Assembly: GCA_900088475.1 (NCBI GenBank)
Contig: FLMG01001166.1
Span: 1-64,000 of the forward strand
DNA length: 64,000 nt
Direction: 5' to 3'
From: Hyphochytrium catenoides
Taxonomy: Eukaryota > Sar > Hyphochytriomycetes > Hyphochytriales > Hyphochytriaceae
The translations under genes were made by a program, and so were the position numbers. The notes beneath the pieces were generated by a model. It was not told the origin of the DNA, searched no databases, and saw only the letters and a list, made by a program, of their open reading frames with translations. Of the stretch, positions 57,195 to 64,000 are shown piece by piece. How positions within the stretch are numbered: the first letter of the stretch is position 1; each line of letters opens with the position of its first letter.

Positions 57195-59435
57195 TCAGGA
57201 GGTCGTTGCCGGAGATATTCTCGCCGTGCTTGCCGCAGTCTTTCTAACCGACAAATCTGATGCCGATCGTTGGAAGCTGGTGGCGGGAAGAGTAGTCCGT
57301 ACAAAGCGATCGTAAGGTTGAAGGCACATTCTAAGTACTTCCTCCTCTGGCTTCTCAAAGATAGAAGTGAGAAGCGCTTCGCTCGCTTGATCCAGCTCTC
57401 CGTCATTCTGGCTCTTCAGTTCAGACTTAAAGCTCTTGAGGATTACCTCTCGCAGTTTTGACTCAATATTGATCTCAAAGGGTGCACCTGGTACAAAGCA
57501 GTTAGCTTTCTCAGACGGCAGCTGTTCTCAAAGCATCGTTTGTACGCCTTGATGGTTGGCTGACAAAAGAAGCTAGCTTTGAAAACAGGATGAAGCCGTG
57601 AGGATTGCTCACCTTCTACGATGTAGTCGCTAAGAATTGTCATTGCCTGTTTGAACTTCCTTCGCGAATTCTTCTCTGATCGGAAAGCTTGAACAGCGGT
57701 GTAGAAGAGAATATTTTCAACCTGAAGAAGCAAGCACGAGGGTCAGCAAACGACGGAAAAGTTGTGGTGGAGGCTCCATCGGGAACAGGTGCCGTGAAGA
57801 GCAAGCAGCAAACAAGAAGACCCCTTGCTTTTCTTGGTCAGCAACAAGAAGGCGCGGCCGGAAACGGAAAGACAGTCTTCGGTAGTGACGCTTCTAGCGA
57901 AAGGTTCGTACATCTAATCGTCGCCAATGATGAAAGGACCTAAGGGCGAAGGAAATAGAGAAGAGGAAAGCTACATAATAGAGACCCGAAGCGTGAAGAC
58001 TCACACAGAACTCTCCGATAAGATACTGCTTGAACTGTGCCACGACGTATTGCGACTGGAAAATGTTGCGAAGCTCCGCAGTGTTACTCACTCCCTAATA
58101 ACAGAGAGTACGGGATCGAGAGCGAGGGAAGGGAGGAGATCGATAAGCATCATGGAAGTGCTATCATTGGCATCCTAGACTCTTTGAACGGGTTACCTGA
58201 AAAGTTCCCGCCATCTTCTTTCCCTGACCGGACGAGGGTCCTCCACCGCCGGTGGAAGAAGCTTGTTGCTTCACCAATCGTTCGTCTGCAACTTCATCTT
58301 CATCGCCCTTAAAGCTAATCATGATTGGCACTAAACACCCATACCAAAGATATGACAGTGCAGCGCATGCATACGCAACTTGCCCCATTCCAAAAGCACT
58401 TTGGCGTACACTACCGTTTAGTCCTCCTGCGACAGTAGCCATCGCGTTCAATGGCGTCCCCACTGCAAACCAGTATAGAATCTTCTTCCAATTGCGCTTG
58501 AGATTAAAGGCATCTTTGATGTTTCTCATCAGATAAGCGAAGATGAGGTTTAGAAGGATGATGGTCCACCAGAAGAATGACATAATGATTGCCTTCAGAG
58601 TAGAAGGTTGCCAAGTCAGTGACGAATGTGAAAAGGTAAACGTGCTAGTAGGACGTGAAGGCTGGCTCATGCATTGCTCACCTCAGCGTTTGTTCTCTCG
58701 AGACACGGATAAACAGCGACGACGCTGGTGGTTCCATATCACAAACTACTTCCATCTCCTTCTTCGTCAGGCGACAGAGGAGATGAGGATGACTCCACCT
58801 CTTTGAACACAATGTGGTTCACTGGCTCTGAGATCACCTCTCGGTGGCTGACGAGCTGCAGGATTGGCTGACTGGATAGAATCACACCGATGCCCACCAA
58901 AATCAGCTTGAGCACCTTGTCACTCACCAGGCTGGAGTGCATCGTAAAGATATCACGGGAGCCCTGGGACATGCTTCGCTGCACATTGAACATGTACCAG
59001 TTGCGAAAGAACTGAAGCATTGTTGCCGTAAAGAATGGGTAGACATCTATTGAAGAGACCAGCAGCAGAGGAGAATGCGGGACACGTCAGACGTCACGCA
59101 ATGATAGTTGTTCAGAGGAAACAGGCACTAGGCGACACATTACCGAAGAAGGATATGATATAATGGAGGCCGCAAGACGGTGGGGTCTCTGATATCATCG
59201 TGTGGATGAGGTTTATAATGTAAAGTGATGCTCCTATCTGTGTCGTGAGTGTTAGGAAGACTGGAGTCGAGTTTATCGGGAACTTGGTCCTTCTTCTCCA
59301 AAGCAAGAAGGAAAGGCATGGTATGGCTAAGGAGCTGATGACCAGGATAACGACAGAGACCGTCTGCCATAGCGTCCCGGCGACACTAATGAAGTTATTG
59401 CGAGAGGAAGAGCTTTCTTCCTCCAGCGAGTCCAT
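57195..59435 (-). CDS. seven-transmembrane protein with cytoplasmic RGS domain
   Basis: Seven exons on the minus strand: 59435-59144, 59046-58799, 58696-58682, 58592-58197, 58094-58005, 57721-57613, 57487-57195. They give 1443 nt, 480 residues. Seven hydrophobic helices are seen, starting with TVSVVILVISSLAIPCLSFL, VFLTLTTQIGASLYIINLI and YIISFFDVYPFFTATML, and ending with VAYACAALSYLWYGCLVPIM. A Gly/Ser linker follows, then an RGS domain: ELRNIFQSQYVVAQFKQYL, EFCVENILFYTAVQAF, ILSDYIVEGAPFEINIESK. RGS domains speed GTP hydrolysis by Galpha subunits. The 7TM-RGS fusion is known from plants (AtRGS1) and several protists and suggests a receptor that directly switches off its G protein. The third exon is only 15 nt and is the least certain part. 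No signal peptide is seen. Confidence 0.85.
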
Positions 59436-62033
59436 GTCCTGTCTTTGGAAGCGGCACCGTCCCCAGAGCCTTCTTCGTGACCTTGTCCGCGCTCAAGACG
59501 TTCTCTGCCCGTAAGCACACCCTAATATCTTCAGATTCGTCTTCTCTCTTGTGCAGGACAACAGCTTATTATGCCAAGAGTTAGAAGAAGCTTACACTGT
59601 GAAAGAAGGAAGGTAGCGGGCAGCGAAGCGGGTGCGGTGGCAGCTTTGCAATTGGCAGTGAACCAGTCAAGATCAATTACACCTCGCTTCTTCTTCAGCT
59701 CACACTAGTTCGGTCCTCTATTGCTTTGCGACGCAGGGGCTCATGACGGCATTACTAATACTTGTCTAACGATTGCACTGCTACCTCTTCATGTACAGGG
59801 TATCTGTTTATTATTACCTTTGAAAGAGGACATATGTTGGTTTGTCGTTCTGCAGCAGTCCCTAGTCAACAAGTAGAAAGGACATGGTGGATGCAAGGGA
59901 AGGGCATCTGTGCATGCGTCGTCCCAGTGCTTATGAGCTGTTGCACCAATGTCTTCTATCTCAGAAGGCCGAACGGGTGGGCCAAAAATGAAGAACGAGG
60001 AGGCTGCTAAACGAAGACGTCTGCCGGTAAGAGAGCACTCGGTCTTGGACTTAACTTCCCAGGACCGGCAGGGTTGAGAACTCAGCGGCAGTCACACCAG
60101 CAGGGAGGTATGTTGAGGTTTAAAGGGAGCAGGCGACAAACCTCTTCTCTTTAGAAAGGTTGTTCATGTCAACGAAGCTGCTTGAGCACACTGAGAACTA
60201 CTTATCAACTCTTCGAATAGATCCTAGATCCCAAAGACAACCAGTTCCTTCCTCTCTCCTTCTATCTTCTTCTTCCTCTGTTCGCACAGCGAAGCATCGT
60301 CCGGTCGTTACTGCCTGGCTGGAGGGTGCAAAGCCCCTACATGCTTTCCCATGTGCTCATTCTGATGCGTGATGTCGTGACCCTTGCAACACTTCCGCCA
60401 TCGTCATCGTAGAGGTGCCTGAGTATCATGAGGAGGAGGAAGAGGGAGGAGAGACAGCAGGCGGGTTGCTGTGATGCTTGTCAGTAAAATAAATGCTGGG
60501 CTTTGACTCGCGGGCTGTTCCTCTAAGGTTATATTCCTAGGATAGGATAGCTTTATATATAGGGCGGAACCACTAAATGAATTCGTCCAAAAATAGACAG
60601 AGTCTGCGTTTTCAAGGTATTAGCTATGGCATCTGTAGTTCTCGAGGTGGTCCAGGGTGGGTCATGGGACCTCCCTAAAGGAGGGACCTCCCTATGAAAC
60701 TCCCCACATAGTACAACTCGTTTTACAAGGGGGAACCAACCTTTGTCGTTGCTGTTCCTGTTCGTAGTGGATGGGCGTGCACGTATGTACGTGTAGTTTG
60801 TGTGTATGGTACTTGTAGGGTTAGGGTTAGGGGTTACGCTTCTGAAAGAGATGGCGCTACTATTACGCGGGCAGTCCGGGGACTGTGTGTATGGTACTTG
60901 ATGGTAAGTTCAAACCTACTACAAGTATGGATGCTCCTGCTGCAGTTGTACGGTTGTCTTTATGTTGTCTGTCCTGCTGTTGGTTCCAATCACCATCATC
61001 TACTTAGGAAGTTATTAGCGCTGCTCTGGAGGACATGATGACTGAACATTAGGCCATCGTTGACTTGGACCCACGATGGGATGGAGGAGGGAACATGGGG
61101 GGGAAGGAACAATGGAGGAGGAGGAGGATAAGATGGAAGGAAGAAGGCTAACGCCGATGATGGGTTGCCGCCCTCCACGTGTGGGAGATGTGGAGGCTCT
61201 GGCAGTTGCCGCACTGGACTTTATAAAACTTGCTCGTCCCGTCGACAAGAGGAGAAAGAGAGAGCAGCAAGGAGACGCCAGAGGAGATGGTTGAATGGGA
61301 GAACAACTGCAATACTTCTCTCATGAACTCATGATGCTGCCACCACGCCCTATAATATTAAGTAAATCGTCGTACATACTTAGGAAGGGTAAGAAAGGAG
61401 GCACAGGTGCTGCCATCAATCTTCTTCCGTTGGCTAGACTCTTAGATCTCGGCCGAGACGAGGGGAGAGCATTGGGAAAGAGATCCAAACAGACAAACGA
61501 TAGAAGAAGAGAGTAGCAAGCGGTACCCAGTAGCCTGCCAGCGCCAGTCCGTCTCTCAATATTGTTACCTAAAGGGTGGCTAGCTGTCATAATCGATCTA
61601 TGAGGTTCTGTCTTTCTTTTCTATTATGCAACCCTTGCTCGGCCGTCAATCCTTCTTTCCCTCCTTTCCTCCCCCTCCTGTAGGAGGGCCGTTATCGCCG
61701 TGAACATAATAAAGTTCATCACCTTTGAACGAGACTTGGAACGCAGGAGGAGCTGCTTCGTCAATAGTCTGTTATATTGGCAAGTTACTCTGCTTTGACT
61801 TAGTAATCCTCAAAGCACGTATCATTATTTCAGTCGTACTGTTGCCCTAGGTTGTTGATGAATGAATGTGGAGGTTTTAGTCATCACGCTGGCTCGTCGG
61901 AAAGAAGCAGTTAGTTCTTGCACTATCTCTGTCCTCTAACCTAGGATTTTACCATATCCCAATCTCCCTAGTACCCCATTGTGAACTTTTAGGCCCTCAG
62001 ATTAACTGAGGTCATCAGCTCAGGTGGTGGCTA
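59436..62033. other. 2.6 kb intergenic with telomere-like motif
   Basis: No firm gene. A plus-strand frame ending at 61294 (DVEALAVAALDFIKLARP with a basic tail) could be a small gene but has no homologue that I recognise. Positions 60666-60693 hold two direct copies of GGGACCTCCCT. The telomere-like motif is listed separately. Confidence 0.45.
60799..60900. repeat. 17-bp direct repeats flanking a telomere-like TTAGGG run
   Basis: TGTGTGTATGGTACTTG occurs at 60799-60815 and again at 60884-60900. Directly after the first copy comes TAGGGTTAGGGTTAGGGGTTA (60816-60836), three units of the common eukaryotic telomere repeat TTAGGG with one extra G. It is too short to be a telomere end. Confidence 0.8.
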
Positions 62034-64000
62034 ATGAAGCGAAGCAAGATGAAGCTTCAGATGTGGCTTATGATGCTCTTCTGCTATTACCTGTCTGGAT
62101 ATGACCGTGATATGAGGATGGTGCAAGCTCAGGTTGCCGTGGGAGGTATCTGTAGCTGCATTGGGCGTCAATCACTGAGGGGCCACCTCATAATCTATGG
62201 TGATCCTGACACGTCAACCTACTGGAAAGCAGTCCAGACTGGTTTCCTAGAAGCATCCAAGCGACTCTGCATCCGTGCAGACATTCGGACGGTCCCTGCA
62301 ACGGAGTTTTTCACTAAGTATCAATACTCTGCACGTGATGCACTAAATAGTCGACTGCAAGCATTCCTAAGTGAAGCAAGCCAGTATCCTCCCACTACCG
62401 ACTTCATCGTCACGTCCGCCGTGAATGAATGGCACAGAAGGAGCCGTAGCTGCGCTCCGGAGTGCTGGCTACAAGGTCTTTACTATTGGAAGCTACACCC
62501 CTCAGGGACATCTGCATGTGGGGCAGGATGACTATGACGCTGGCTTCCGCGCGGGAACACGTTGCGGCCAGGACCAGGCGCTGGATAATCTTTGCATCAT
62601 CCATCAAGGGGCCAATCCGGTCTTTGTGGAACGATGTCGAGGCTTTCAAGATGGAGTCAAGAAAGCATGCACAAAGTGCAAAGCCCGGGTTGTGATGGTT
62701 AACAATGATAATATGGAAGAAGCTATCATCACTATCCGCGAAGCTGCGACAGTGAACACGACAGGCTTCTTCGTCCTCTCTGACACAATGTCTCAACCAT
62801 TGAAACGAGCTGTCCAGGGTCTGCCGACACCAAAGACTCCCTTCATCTTGGGGTCCTGTGACCTTTTGGAGAACAATCGCAAACTTCTCCGAGAGAAGCA
62901 ACTAAGCTTTGTCGCCGACCAGCAGCCATATCTCAAGGTTACATAGCAACCATGACTGCAGTGCAATTCATGTGGACTGGGAACAAGCCCGTAAATCGAT
63001 ATATCAATACGGGCTCCTATCTTGTCAATGCGATTGTCAGGACGAAGAGATGCTAAAGCAAAGCGAAGTCCGCCTCCGCATCGTTCTCAGCGGGCGAGAT
63101 ACGAGTCAATTCTGGCAAGTAGTCAAGAGTGGCTTTCGTGAGGCTGCTGCAGATACTGGCCTTGAGTACAAAGACTGCAATAACCAAACGGTCGTCTGTA
63201 ATGCCACCGACGGACTGCAATACCGCGCACCTGCGGGAACTTTTGACGTTGGAATGGCGAACAGTTTCCTGGATGATCTGGTCGTGGAGAAAGCCAATGG
63301 TATCGTCCTCACTGTTGCTAATAGTGAAGCAATGGCAGACTCAATCTTAAACGCGGACAAGGCTGGGTAAAGATGTTGACCTTCAATTCGTGGCAGACGG
63401 CACGGGCAGACATTGGCGTGAATTTTGCCACTCATATTGGTCAGGACGAATGTGTGGCGGGTTTCATGATGGGAGAGCGCCTAAGAACATTGGGCTTTAG
63501 ATCCATCCTTTTTCTCAACTCACAAGTAGGCAATATTGGAACGGACCTTCGGTTGGGAGGGTTGAACGCAGCTTTCAATGGCAGTGGCATCAGCGTCCAT
63601 ATAGCCAAAGTAGCATCTGACAACATCCCAGCGTCGTACAAAGCAATGGACGATGTCTTTGCTCTCGGTACTTCTCCCCCAATTGACTGCATGATTGCCA
63701 TTGGTTCCTTTACCGCACACGCCGTGAAGTACGTAACCACCAATAGTACATCTGGTTCGGTTGCCTCGCAGTCCAAGGTCGTTAACTTCGATGTGAACGA
63801 GCAAATATTGGCGATGATACAAGCGGGCAACGTTGCGTTCTCCATCAACCAGCAACAGTATCTCCAGGGGTATTTGCCAATCGTTCTCATGCACCTCCTT
63901 CTGGTCTCTGGGCAGCAGTTGAGGGAGCCACTTATCCTCACGGGCCCCAGCATCGTTGATTTGAGCAACATTAACAATCACTGCATGGGCTACCTCTGTC
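62034..64000 (+). pseudogene. tandem periplasmic-binding-protein (sugar-type) domains with serial frameshifts
   Basis: The frame starts at ATG 62034 with a hydrophobic signal-like N-terminus (MLFCYYLSGY) and CSCIGR. Two consecutive type I periplasmic-binding domains follow. The first has HLIIYGDPDTSTYWKAVQTG, DFIVTSAVN, AGYKVFTIGS, the FILGSCDLL strand and DQQPYLKGYIATMTA. The second starts with RLRIVLSGRDTSQFWQVVKS and continues to NQQQYLQGYLPIVLMHLLL at the window edge. To read through it, the frame must change near 62425, 62937, about 63040 and 63367. The last three each look like loss of one base from a short run; the first looks like gain of one. There are no introns. Such domains bind sugars or small solutes; in protists they occur as ectodomains of membrane receptors, and anything downstream is outside the window. 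It is either a decaying gene or one with sequence errors; I give no repaired form. Confidence 0.7.

Noticed and set aside
57894-58091. Reading the RGS exon through to its in-frame stop as a separate short protein
   Set aside because: A GTGAGT donor after EFC and the next exon starting VENILFY restore a canonical RGS core.
60816-60836. A chromosome end
   Set aside because: Only three units of the repeat are present and unique sequence with genes continues on both sides.
62409-62425. A 17-nt GT...AG segment that might be an intron repairing the first frameshift
   Set aside because: It is far shorter than any functional intron and its removal gives the wrong phase.
1-64000. CRISPR arrays, bacterial operons, rRNA or tRNA genes
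   Set aside because: No regularly spaced repeats, Shine-Dalgarno-linked gene chains, rRNA-like blocks or convincing tRNA cloverleaf were seen; tRNA detection by eye is weak and a covariance-model search would be decisive.

Overview
This window is nuclear DNA of a unicellular eukaryote, and I cannot name the lineage. Most genes are split by short introns (about 80-480 nt) that end in a pyrimidine tract plus TAG or CAG. Gene content argues against a typical yeast or ascomycete: a complete UBA5 (UFM1 pathway), an ESCRT-III CHMP1, a five-CCCH/two-knuckle CPSF30, a fused seven-helix-RGS protein and a CLU-domain protein. One intron has the hallmarks of the minor (U12) spliceosome. Where I give exon lists, they were built by eye from reading-frame and splice-phase agreement. 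Ten multi-exon models close to an exact multiple of three from start to stop codon.

Layout. 0.8-6.3 kb: CLU/TPR protein (+). 6.7-9.5 kb: HTH/AT-hook protein (-). 10.9-12.6 kb: PDZ protein (+, 5' end unresolved). 13.3-15.1 kb: unrecognised multi-exon gene (-). 15.8-17.7 kb: PH-domain Ser/Thr kinase (+). 18.0-19.7 kb: CHMP1 (-), divergent from UBA5 (+, 20.2-22.7 kb). 23.2-25.6 kb: large intronless helical-repeat protein (-). 25.6-29.3 kb: no recognisable gene. 29.3-31.2 kb: argininosuccinate synthase (-). 32.6-33.4 kb: 146-residue protein with the U12-like AT-AC intron (-). 34.3-35.8 kb: methyltransferase-like protein (+). 36.9-41.6 kb: F-box/WD40 protein (+). 42.7-45.5 kb: SET-domain lysine methyltransferase (+). 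46.3-46.6 kb: MITE-like inverted-repeat element. 47.7-48.8 kb: intronless zinc-less MDR oxidoreductase (+). 49.7-53.0 kb: AidB-like acyl-CoA dehydrogenase (+). 53.4-55.5 kb: CPSF30 (-). 57.2-59.4 kb: seven-helix-RGS receptor-like protein (-). 62.0 kb to the edge: tandem periplasmic-binding-protein domains (+) broken by at least four frameshifts.

The genes do not form a pathway cluster. They are dispersed housekeeping genes (arginine synthesis, mRNA 3'-end processing, ESCRT, UFMylation, mitochondrial positioning, ubiquitin ligase adaptor) with two signalling or receptor-type genes near the right end. The points most worth checking are the AT-AC intron, micro-exons of 11, 15 and 16 nt, a GC-AG intron, the serially frameshifted binding-protein gene and the intronless oxidoreductase.
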